Source: Enterobacteriaceae bacterium (GTDB taxonomy: Bacteria; Pseudomonadota; Gammaproteobacteria; Enterobacterales; Enterobacteriaceae). Taken from it: 6,298 nt of DNA. This document shows positions 1 to 5,185 of this stretch, piece by piece. The notes below the pieces were generated by a model. The model ran no database searches, was not told the origin of the DNA, and was given only the letters and a program-made list of their open reading frames with translations. Where the stretch lies: contig JALAGK010000106.1 in NCBI GenBank assembly GCA_022712475.1, positions 1 to 6,298 of the forward strand, in the 5' to 3' direction. The translations under genes were made by a program, and so were the position numbers. Positions within the stretch are counted from its first letter, which is position 1. Each line of letters starts with the position of its first letter.

Positions 1-599
1 CTACCGCAGTGGATATTGCCGATCGCGTTGCCAGTTATGTCGATGTTATTGAGGTTGGCACAATCCTGGCTTTCGCCGGAGGGATGTCCGCAGTGCGTAC
101 CATGCGGGAGCGTTATCCGAACCATATTATTGTATGTGATATGAAAACCACAGATGGTGGTGCCATTCTGTCACGTATGGCTTTTTCTGCCGGGGCTGAC
201 TGGATAACGGTATCGGCAGCCGCGCACATTGCGACCATTGAAGCATGCAAGAAAGTGGCAGATGAGTCTGGTGGGGAGATCCAGATCGAAATTTATGGTA
301 ACTGGACGCTGGAGGATGCCAGACAGTGGGCCGGGATGGGGATCACGCAGGCGATTTATCACCGTTCGCGTGATGCTGAATTGGCCGGTGTTAACTGGAC
401 ACAGGCGGATTTAAGCAAAATGCGGGCGCTTTGCGAGCTGGGGCTGGAACTGTCAATTACGGGAGGCATCGTGCCGGAAGATATTCATCTGTTTGACGGC
501 ATTCGGGCTAAAGCATTTATTGCGGGGCGTGCACTGGCCAGCGAAAGCGGTAAGGCCACAGCGGAAGCCTTGCGAAAAGAGATAAACAAGTACTGGTGA
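1..599 (+). CDS. 3-keto-L-gulonate-6-phosphate decarboxylase (UlaD/SgbH family), 5' end cut by the window
   Basis: Partial gene, open from the window edge (reading frame starts at base 3) to TGA at 597-599. The family decarboxylates 3-keto-L-gulonate 6-phosphate to L-xylulose 5-phosphate in the cytoplasm, in L-ascorbate or L-gulonate catabolism; it is a Mg-dependent (beta/alpha)8 barrel of the OMP-decarboxylase suprafamily. Counting from the codon at base 9 and adding 18 gives E. coli UlaD numbering, and the active-site residues then fall exactly: E33 in VIEVGT, D62/K64/D67 in DMKTTD, E112 in QIEIYG, H136 and R139 in YHRSRD, R192 in FIAGRA. D11 lies outside the window. The YHRSRD motif argues against the related hexulose-phosphate synthase. 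From memory the sequence is closer to SgbH (GNWTL, ELSITGG, KAFIAGRALA shared) than to UlaD, but it is divergent, so I give no symbol. The true start should lie about 16 codons upstream. The gene converges on ygiN and shares the hairpin terminator at 649-680. Confidence 0.93.
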   Translation, partial: TAVDIADRVASYVDVIEVGTILAFAGGMSAVRTMRERYPNHIIVCDMKTTDGGAILSRMAFSAGADWITVSAAAHIATIEACKKVADESGGEIQIEIYGNWTLEDARQWAGMGITQAIYHRSRDAELAGVNWTQADLSKMRALCELGLELSITGGIVPEDIHLFDGIRAKAFIAGRALASESGKATAEALRKEINKYW

Positions 600-648
600 C
601 TCAATTCATTGACGCAAAAGCTCACTTTCCTTGCTGTGGCAGCGTCAG

Positions 649-680
649 TAAAAAGCGATGCCGGCTTGCATCGCTTTTTA
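649..680. terminator. Bidirectional rho-independent terminator between the decarboxylase gene and ygiN
   Basis: A perfect 13-bp stem (649-661 with 668-680) closes a 6-base loop, CGGCTT. The core GCGATGC/GCATCGC is flanked by five A on the left and five T on the right, so either transcript ends in a GC stem plus U run. It lies 49 bases after the decarboxylase stop and 15 bases after the ygiN stop, which suits a shared terminator for convergent genes. Confidence 0.93.
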
Positions 681-695
681 CAACCCACAACGCTC

Positions 696-1010
696 TTAAA
701 GACCGTCTTCGAGAATGCGAATACGGGTGTCGAGTACGTGTTCTTTAACTTCCTGCGACCAGGCTTGCATGTGCGAGGTCTGCAGGTGCGCCTCAAGGTG
801 CGCCACGCTGTCCCATTTTTCGACCATCGTAATGGCGTCCGGCGCGAAGGTCTGGAAATCAACCTGCGCGTTATGGTCCACCAGCGGCGCATAGCCGTGG
901 CAGCCCGCTTCCTGAAGCACGGTCGGGACAATTTTAGCGAACGCGTCAAGCACCGCCTGGCGGTGATGTTGGCCCGGGCGAGTGCGAATATCGGCAATCA
1001 CTGTCAGCAT
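696..1010 (-). CDS. ygiN: Quinol monooxygenase YgiN (ABM-domain protein)
   Basis: A 104-residue protein, the same length as E. coli YgiN, and near-identical over the first 30 residues as I remember them (MLTVIA, IRTRPGQHHRQAVLD, FAKIVPTVL). It is one antibiotic-biosynthesis-monooxygenase (ABM) domain, a small ferredoxin-like fold that works as a dimer. The conserved second half is visible as EKWDSVAHLEAHLQTSHM at residues 64-81. E. coli YgiN is reported to oxidise menadiol to menadione without a bound cofactor, paired with the quinone reductase MdaB in a redox cycle. The start is ATG at 1010, with AGGAG at 1021-1025 (minus strand) ten bases upstream. It lies 102 bases downstream of mdaB on the same strand with no terminator between them, so co-transcription is likely. 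The strong hairpin at 649-680 ends the transcript. The gene is intact, and identity is not in real doubt. Confidence 0.96.
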   Translation of the reverse strand: MLTVIADIRTRPGQHHRQAVLDAFAKIVPTVLQEAGCHGYAPLVDHNAQVDFQTFAPDAITMVEKWDSVAHLEAHLQTSHMQAWSQEVKEHVLDTRIRILEDGL

Positions 1011-1049
1011 TTTTGATTAACTCCTGTTGTCGTAATCCGTATGGACACA

Positions 1050-1079
1050 GGTTGCCAGCGCAACTGCGCACATGCAACC
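1050..1079 (-). other. Stem-loop in the mdaB-ygiN intercistronic gap
   Basis: In the 102-base gap between mdaB and ygiN, GGTTGC (1050-1055) can pair with GCAACC (1074-1079). Inside lies a second stem of four to five base pairs (1058-1062 with 1065-1069, effectively GCGC/GCGC around AACT). No T run follows on the minus strand, so it does not look like a terminator. It may stabilise the mRNA or set the mdaB:ygiN ratio. That role is inference; only the pairing is seen. Confidence 0.4.
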
Positions 1080-1112
1080 AGCGTGAGTCCTGGAATGGAA
1101 ACCGGGTTACAG

Positions 1113-1694
1113 TTAAGCAAAAATTTCGCCCAGATGTTTGCGGTATTCTGCGATATAAGTCGGTACGTCCGGCATTTTAATCACGTCATTAACAATAAAG
1201 GTCGGCAGGCTTTCCATGCCAAGGAACTGATTTGCCTTATGGAAATGCAGATACACACCGTCAACACCAACGCCGTGGAAGAACTGGTCTTCATCGGTAA
1301 AGGCATCTATCGGCGCATTCCAGGTCAGGGACAGCATATATTTAGTGCCCTTCATCAGGCCGCCTGAGCCGTATTTTTTAGAGGCGTCTTTGCGGCTGCG
1401 CCCATCGCTGGCATACAGCGTGCCGTGACCTTCAGTGAACACATCATCGATATATTTTTTCACGGTCCAGGGTTCACCCATCCACCAACCTGGCATCTGC
1501 CAGATAATGGTGTCAGCCCATTGGAATTTCGCCACTTCAGCCTGAATATCATAGTCTTCATCAGCACGGGTGACCTGCACCTCGTGGCCCAGGTCGCGCA
1601 GGAAGCTAACTGCGACATCGGTCAGCGTATCGTTAAGCTGGCCGTTAGAGTGGGCGAATTTTTTAGCGCCGTTAATAATCAGGATGTTGCTCAT
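1113..1694 (-). CDS. mdaB: NAD(P)H quinone oxidoreductase MdaB (modulator of drug activity B)
   Basis: A 193-residue protein, the length of E. coli MdaB and closely matching it throughout. MdaB is a cytoplasmic FAD-containing flavodoxin-fold reductase that uses NADPH for two-electron reduction of quinones such as menadione, avoiding semiquinone radicals; extra copies in E. coli modulate resistance to some drugs. Visible hallmarks are the N-terminal beta strand and phosphate-binding loop (SNILIINGAKKFAHSNGQL, residues 2-20), the WQMPGWWMGEPWTVKKYIDD segment (65-84) and a C-terminal NDVIKMPDVPTY segment. I chose ATG at 1694 over an in-frame ATG at 1718 because AGAGG (1702-1706, minus strand) sits seven bases before it and MSNILIINGAKK matches the known N-terminus. 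The gene is divergent from parC and heads the mdaB-ygiN operon, with a good promoter at 1728-1755. No defects are seen. Confidence 0.97.
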   Translation of the reverse strand: MSNILIINGAKKFAHSNGQLNDTLTDVAVSFLRDLGHEVQVTRADEDYDIQAEVAKFQWADTIIWQMPGWWMGEPWTVKKYIDDVFTEGHGTLYASDGRSRKDASKKYGSGGLMKGTKYMLSLTWNAPIDAFTDEDQFFHGVGVDGVYLHFHKANQFLGMESLPTFIVNDVIKMPDVPTYIAEYRKHLGEIFA

Positions 1695-1727
1695 AATATT
1701 GCCTCTACCAGAAATCATTTGTCGACG

Positions 1728-1755
1728 ATTATAATGTGAACAGCGTCACGCTCAA
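1728..1755 (-). promoter_or_regulatory. Sigma-70 promoter of mdaB-ygiN
   Basis: On the minus strand, TTGAGC (1755-1750; four of six consensus bases) is followed after 16 bases by a perfect TATAAT (1733-1728). Transcription would begin near 1721, giving a leader of about 27 bases that contains the AGAGG ribosome binding site. The box match and spacing are seen directly; activity is inferred. Confidence 0.72.
1735..1750. promoter_or_regulatory. CRP-like palindrome inside the mdaB promoter spacer
   Basis: TGTGA (1735-1739), six bases, then TCACG (1746-1750) matches nine of the ten core positions of the CRP consensus TGTGA-N6-TCACA. It fills the spacer between the mdaB -10 and -35 boxes, centred near -21 from the predicted start. 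A protein bound there would block mdaB transcription. It also lies about 150 bases upstream of the parC start codon, where an effect on parC is less clear. Chance matches to this motif are common, so binding is only a proposal. Confidence 0.4.
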
Positions 1756-1806
1756 GTATGCAATATGTGCAAAGACTTTTGCTTGTGAAGCAATAATCGC
1801 CCTTCC

Positions 1807-1837
1807 TTGTGCGTCAGTGGGTCAGATACTGTATTAT
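1807..1837 (+). promoter_or_regulatory. Weak candidate promoter for parC
   Basis: TATTAT (1832-1837; five of six matches to the -10 consensus) is the best -10 box before parC. The only -35 candidate is TTGTGC (1807-1812; three of six), with a long 19-base spacer. The -10 box lies inside a 20-base inverted repeat (1822-1841). The leader to ATG 1896 would be about 50 bases. This is a guess from a weak match. Confidence 0.27.
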
Positions 1838-1853
1838 CTGAGGCAATATTGCC
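1822..1853. repeat. Two abutting palindromes upstream of parC
   Basis: The first inverted repeat has seven-base arms, TCAGATA (1822-1828) and TATCTGA (1835-1841), around CTGTAT. Immediately after it comes a perfect 12-base palindrome, GGCAATATTGCC (1842-1853). The first covers the best parC -10 candidate and the second would lie near the transcript start. They could be regulator binding sites or leader hairpins. They do not fit the LexA pattern CTGT-N8-ACAG. The symmetry is seen; the role is unknown. Confidence 0.5.
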
Positions 1854-1880
1854 GCTTTGTCTGACGGCGACCGCCTTTCT

Positions 1881-1898
1881 GAGGATTTACGATTAATG
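1881..1898 (+). promoter_or_regulatory. parC ribosome binding site and start codon
   Basis: GAGG at 1881-1884 precedes ATG 1896-1898 by eleven bases. It supports this start over the in-frame TTG at 1857, which would add 13 residues absent from the family. The next in-frame ATG, at 1905, gives the fourth residue of the MSDM N-terminus. Confidence 0.65.
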
Positions 1899-4166
1899 AG
1901 CGATATGACTCATGACGGTACAGAGCGTCTCGCACTGCACCAGTTCACGGAAAACGCCTATCTCAACTATTCCATGTATGTCATCATGGATCGTGCGCTG
2001 CCATTTATAGGTGACGGCCTCAAGCCGGTGCAACGCCGTATTGTCTATTCGATGTCGGAACTGGGGCTGAACGCCAGCGCCAAATTTAAAAAGTCTGCCC
2101 GTACGGTGGGTGACGTACTGGGTAAATACCATCCTCACGGTGACAGCGCCTGTTATGAAGCGATGGTATTAATGGCGCAACCGTTCTCTTACCGTTATCC
2201 GCTGGTGGACGGCCAGGGTAACTGGGGGGCGCCGGACGACCCGAAATCCTTTGCAGCGATGCGTTATACGGAATCTCGCCTGTCAAAATATGCCGAGCTG
2301 CTGCTGAGTGAGCTGGGCCAGGGTACCGTAGATTTTGTGCCTAACTTCGACGGCACACTCAACGAGCCGAAAATGCTGCCCGCGCGCCTGCCGAATATCC
2401 TGCTCAACGGGACCACCGGCATTGCGGTCGGTATGGCAACCGACATTCCGCCGCACAATCTCAAAGAAGTGGCGCAGGCGGCCATTACGCTCATTGAAAA
2501 GCCGACCACGTCGCTTGATGAGTTGCTTGATATTGTCCACGGCCCGGATTACCCGACCGAGGCAGAAATCATTACGCCGCGCGACGAAATTCGCAAAATC
2601 TACCAGAATGGCCGAGGCTCTGTGCGTATGCGTGCCGTGTGGTCGAAGGAAGATGGCGCGGTGGTCATTACCGCGCTGCCGCACCAGGTTTCCGGCGCGC
2701 GCGTGCTGGAGCAAATCGCCAACCAGATGCGTGCCAAAAAGCTGCCGATGGTGGATGACCTGCGTGATGAGTCTGACCATGAAAATCCGACCCGTCTGGT
2801 GATTGTACCGCGCTCTAACCGTGTGGACATGGAGCAGGTGATGAACCACCTGTTTGCCACCACCGATCTGGAAAAAAGCTACCGCATTAACCTCAACATG
2901 ATTGGCCTCGATGGGCGTCCGGCGGTGAAAAACCTGCATGAGATCCTGAGCGAGTGGCTGGTCTATCGCCGCGACACGGTGCGCCGCCGTCTGAACTACC
3001 GCCTGGATAAAGTGCTCAAGCGCCTGCATATCCTTGAGGGCTTGTTGACGGCGTTCCTCAACATTGATGAAGTGATTCACATCATTCGCAGTGAAGACGA
3101 GCCGAAGCCGGTGTTAATAGAGCGGTTTGCGCTGAGCGAAACCCAGGCTGAGGCCATCCTCGAGCTGAAATTGCGCCATCTGGCGAAGCTCGAAGAAATG
3201 AAAATTCGCGGTGAGCAGAGCGACCTTGAAAAAGAGCGTGACCAGTTACAGGCAACGCTTGGCTCTGAACGCCGCATGAACACGCTGCTGAAAAAAGAAC
3301 TGCAGGCAGATGCAGAAGCCTTCGGTGATGACAGACGTTCTCCGCTGCGCGAGCGCGCAGAGGCGAAGGCCATGAACGAGCACGACATGATGCCGTCTGA
3401 AGCGGTCACTATTGTGCTCTCGCAAATGGGGTGGGTGCGTAGCGCCAAGGGCCACGATATTGATGCCGCGAGTCTGAGCTACAAAGCAGGCGACAGCTAT
3501 CTGGCTGCTGCTAAGGGCAAGAGCAACCAGCCTGTGGTATTTATTGACTCAACCGGACGCAGTTACGCGCTGGACCCGATAACGCTGCCGTCGGCGCGTG
3601 GTCAGGGTGAGCCGCTGACTGCGAAGTTGACGCTGCCGCCAGGTGCGACGGTAGAGCAGGTAATGATGGCGCCAGACGATAGAAAACTGCTCATGGCATC
3701 TGATGCCGGTTACGGCTTTATCTGTACCTTTAACGACCTTGTGGCGCGTAACCGTGCAGGTAAAGCGCTTATTACCCTGCCGGACAACGCTCGCGTGCTG
3801 CCGCCGCTGGAAATTCATAACGACGACGACATGCTGCTGGCCATCACTGCCGCAGGGCGTATGTTGATGTTCCCGGTGGGCGAGTTGCCGCAGCTTTCCA
3901 AAGGCAAAGGTAACAAAATCATCTCGATTCCTTCCGCCGAGGCCGCTGCGGGGACCGACAGACTTGCGTATCTCAATATCCTGCCGCCGCAAAGTGGCGT
4001 CACTATTCACGTTGGCAAACGCAAGCTGAAGCTGCGACCTGAAGAGCTACAGAAGGTACGTACTGAGCGTGGGCGTCGCGGGACGCTGATGCGCGGACTA
4101 CAGCGTATTGATAGTGTGGAAGTTGACGCGCCGCGCCGTGCTGCGGGCGACGACAGCGAAGAGTAA
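1896..4166 (+). CDS. parC: DNA topoisomerase IV subunit A (ParC)
   Basis: Complete 756-residue protein (E. coli ParC has 752). With ParE it forms the type IIA topoisomerase that decatenates daughter chromosomes and relaxes supercoils in the cytoplasm. Order of parts: short N-terminal tail, winged-helix and tower breakage-reunion region with the catalytic tyrosine at Y124 in AAMRYTE (E. coli Y120), coiled-coil and C-gate around residues 350-490, and a C-terminal beta-pinwheel from about 497 ([16 protein letters not shown]) to about 740, ending in an acidic tail DDSEE. The tail carries four extra residues ([12 protein letters not shown] against MSDMAERL in E. coli), so family numbering shifts by +4. 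The quinolone-determining positions are wild type: S84 and E88 in [11 protein letters not shown] (E. coli S80, E84). The start is ATG 1896. The gene diverges from mdaB and is followed by a probable terminator before plsC. Similarity runs unbroken to the stop, with no frameshift. Confidence 0.98.
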   Translation: MSDMTHDGTERLALHQFTENAYLNYSMYVIMDRALPFIGDGLKPVQRRIVYSMSELGLNASAKFKKSARTVGDVLGKYHPHGDSACYEAMVLMAQPFSYRYPLVDGQGNWGAPDDPKSFAAMRYTESRLSKYAELLLSELGQGTVDFVPNFDGTLNEPKMLPARLPNILLNGTTGIAVGMATDIPPHNLKEVAQAAITLIEKPTTSLDELLDIVHGPDYPTEAEIITPRDEIRKIYQNGRGSVRMRAVWSKEDGAVVITALPHQVSGARVLEQIANQMRAKKLPMVDDLRDESDHENPTRLVIVPRSNRVDMEQVMNHLFATTDLEKSYRINLNMIGLDGRPAVKNLHEILSEWLVYRRDTVRRRLNYRLDKVLKRLHILEGLLTAFLNIDEVIHIIRSEDEPKPVLIERFALSETQAEAILELKLRHLAKLEEMKIRGEQSDLEKERDQLQATLGSERRMNTLLKKELQADAEAFGDDRRSPLRERAEAKAMNEHDMMPSEAVTIVLSQMGWVRSAKGHDIDAASLSYKAGDSYLAAAKGKSNQPVVFIDSTGRSYALDPITLPSARGQGEPLTAKLTLPPGATVEQVMMAPDDRKLLMASDAGYGFICTFNDLVARNRAGKALITLPDNARVLPPLEIHNDDDMLLAITAAGRMLMFPVGELPQLSKGKGNKIISIPSAEAAAGTDRLAYLNILPPQSGVTIHVGKRKLKLRPEELQKVRTERGRRGTLMRGLQRIDSVEVDAPRRAAGDDSEE

Positions 4167-4175
4167 CGCAACGTT

Positions 4176-4221
4176 GCGGCACCGGGTAACGCAACCTCGT
4201 CCTGGTGCCGCGCGTGTTTTT
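4176..4221 (+). terminator. Probable rho-independent terminator after parC
   Basis: GCGGCACCGGG (4176-4186) pairs with CCTGGTGCCGC (4201-4211), an 11-bp stem with one G-T wobble and a 14-base loop. GCGTG intervenes, then five T at 4217-4221. The U run is slightly displaced from the stem, so termination may be incomplete and some read-through into plsC is possible. The stem overlaps a palindrome and a repeat described under findings. Confidence 0.6.
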
Positions 4222-4338
4222 CCTGCCAGACCCATTGTTAATTCTCATTTTTGAGCATAAGAATAACCGTCTGGGTTCCTCACCTTCATGGCTAACATGG
4301 ACATGCTGACAGGCCGCTGCGTTTTACCCGAAAGCCAG

Positions 4339-4344
4339 TATACT
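4339..4344 (+). promoter_or_regulatory. Candidate -10 box for plsC
   Basis: TATACT matches five of six -10 consensus bases and would start transcription near 4351, some 23 bases before the plsC ATG. No convincing -35 box lies 16-18 bases upstream; CTGACA at 4306-4311 is too far. The 207-base gap between parC and plsC otherwise holds the parC terminator, a small CTCA/TGAG hairpin at 4244-4255, and no gene I can support. Confidence 0.33.
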
Positions 4345-4373
4345 GTTCAGCGGCTGCCGCTTCTGAGGTTGTT

Positions 4374-5120
4374 ATGTTATTGATTGCTCGTTTTATTATT
4401 GTTGTACTGTACAGTCTTTTCGTTTGTATTTTTGGTTCTATCTGGTGTTTGTTCCGTCCGCGAGATCCGCGTCATGTCGCCACCTTCGGCCATATGTTTG
4501 GTCGTCTGGCCGTGGTATTTGGCCTGAAGGTTGAAACCCGTAAACCGCAGGGCGCAGAGAATTATGGCAACGCCATTTATATTGCTAATCACCAGAATAA
4601 TTACGATATGGTGACGGCATCGCGCATTGTTCAGCCGCCAACCGTGACCGTGGGTAAAAAAAGCCTGTTGTGGATCCCGTTTTTTGGCCAGCTCTACTGG
4701 CTGACTGGCAACCTGCTGATTGACCGTAACAACCGAGCAAAAGCGCACGGTACCATCGCGCAAGTCGTCAGGCAGTTTCGCGAGCGCACTATCTCTATCT
4801 GGATGTTCCCGGAAGGGACCCGTAGCCGTGGGCGTGGTCTGCTGCCATTTAAAACCGGTGCATTTCACGCGGCCATTGCCGCAGGTGTGCCGATTATTCC
4901 GGTGTGCGTTTCTAACACCAGCAATAAAATTAAGCTCAATCGTTGGAATAACGGGCTGGTGATTGTTGAAATGCTGCCGCCGGTGGACGTTAGCACATAC
5001 AATAAAGATCAGGTGCGCGAGCTCGCTGCTCACTGCCGGGCGTTGATGATGGATAAAATCGACGCGCTGGATAAAGAAGTGGCAGAGCGCGAAGCCGCGC
5101 AAAAAGCCCATAAAAAGTAG
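4374..5120 (+). CDS. plsC: 1-acyl-sn-glycerol-3-phosphate acyltransferase (PlsC)
   Basis: A 248-residue inner-membrane enzyme (E. coli PlsC has 245) that transfers an acyl group from acyl-ACP or acyl-CoA to lysophosphatidic acid, making phosphatidic acid, the precursor of membrane phospholipids. Residues 2-27 form a hydrophobic membrane segment. The catalytic HX4D motif is NHQNNYD (H73, D78), the glycerol-phosphate-binding motif is FPEGTRSRGRG (from 145), and VPIIPV lies near 171. The long run around YIANHQNNYDMVTAS and VGKKSLLWIPFFGQLYWLTG matches E. coli as I remember it. The C-terminus is a charged helix ending AQKAHKK, slightly longer than in E. coli. The start is ATG 4374 with TGAGG at 4364-4368, five bases away. 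It follows parC on the same strand after 207 bases and precedes ftsP by 65 bases, so it could be co-transcribed with ftsP. No defects are seen. Confidence 0.97.
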   Translation: MLLIARFIIVVLYSLFVCIFGSIWCLFRPRDPRHVATFGHMFGRLAVVFGLKVETRKPQGAENYGNAIYIANHQNNYDMVTASRIVQPPTVTVGKKSLLWIPFFGQLYWLTGNLLIDRNNRAKAHGTIAQVVRQFRERTISIWMFPEGTRSRGRGLLPFKTGAFHAAIAAGVPIIPVCVSNTSNKIKLNRWNNGLVIVEMLPPVDVSTYNKDQVRELAAHCRALMMDKIDALDKEVAEREAAQKAHKK

Positions 5121-5139
5121 ATTCACTTATTTTCAGTCG

Positions 5140-5166
5140 CCGGATATCTTCACTGCCCGGTTTTTT
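5140..5166 (+). terminator. Weak hairpin with T run between plsC and ftsP (possible attenuator)
   Basis: CCGG (5140-5143) can pair with CCGG (5157-5160) around a 13-base loop, followed directly by six T (5161-5166). The T run is good but a four-pair stem is marginal. It could reduce read-through from plsC into ftsP, whose ATG lies 20 bases on, or it may do nothing. Confidence 0.3.
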
Positions 5167-5185
5167 CATGGAGCAAGGTTTAATT

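Noticed and set aside
609..1016. A 135-codon plus-strand frame opposite ygiN
   Set aside because: It runs through the bidirectional terminator and is antisense to ygiN, whose product is recognised over its full length.
1695..1718. Upstream ATG at 1718 for mdaB, adding eight residues
   Set aside because: The AGAGG ribosome binding site lies between the two starts and serves ATG 1694; MSNILIINGAKK is the known N-terminus.
1757..1773. Possible SoxS/MarA box upstream of the mdaB -35 (minus strand TTTGCACATATTGCATA)
   Set aside because: The GCAC core and position are suggestive, but the leading A and most of the A-rich end of the marbox consensus are missing. Too weak to call.
1831..1845. LexA/SOS box near CTGTATTATCTG upstream of parC
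   Set aside because: CTGT is not followed by ACAG at the required eight-base spacing, so the consensus is not met.
1857..1895. Upstream TTG start for parC, adding 13 residues
   Set aside because: The added residues are not in the ParC family, and GAGG at 1881-1884 supports ATG 1896.
2283..3080. A 265-codon open frame on the minus strand inside parC
   Set aside because: It is antisense to a certain, highly conserved gene. The translation is rich in His, Arg and Gln without domain structure, typical of a shadow frame.
4288..4383. A 31-codon frame (MANMDMLTG...) ending ten bases inside plsC, considered as a translationally coupled leader peptide
   Set aside because: No ribosome binding site precedes either ATG; the bases upstream (TTCCTCACC) are instead complementary to one. 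plsC has its own TGAGG.
4377..5126. A 249-codon open frame on the minus strand covering the whole of plsC
   Set aside because: It mirrors plsC codon for codon, its product resembles no family I know, and plsC is certain from catalytic motifs. It reflects codon bias of the true gene.
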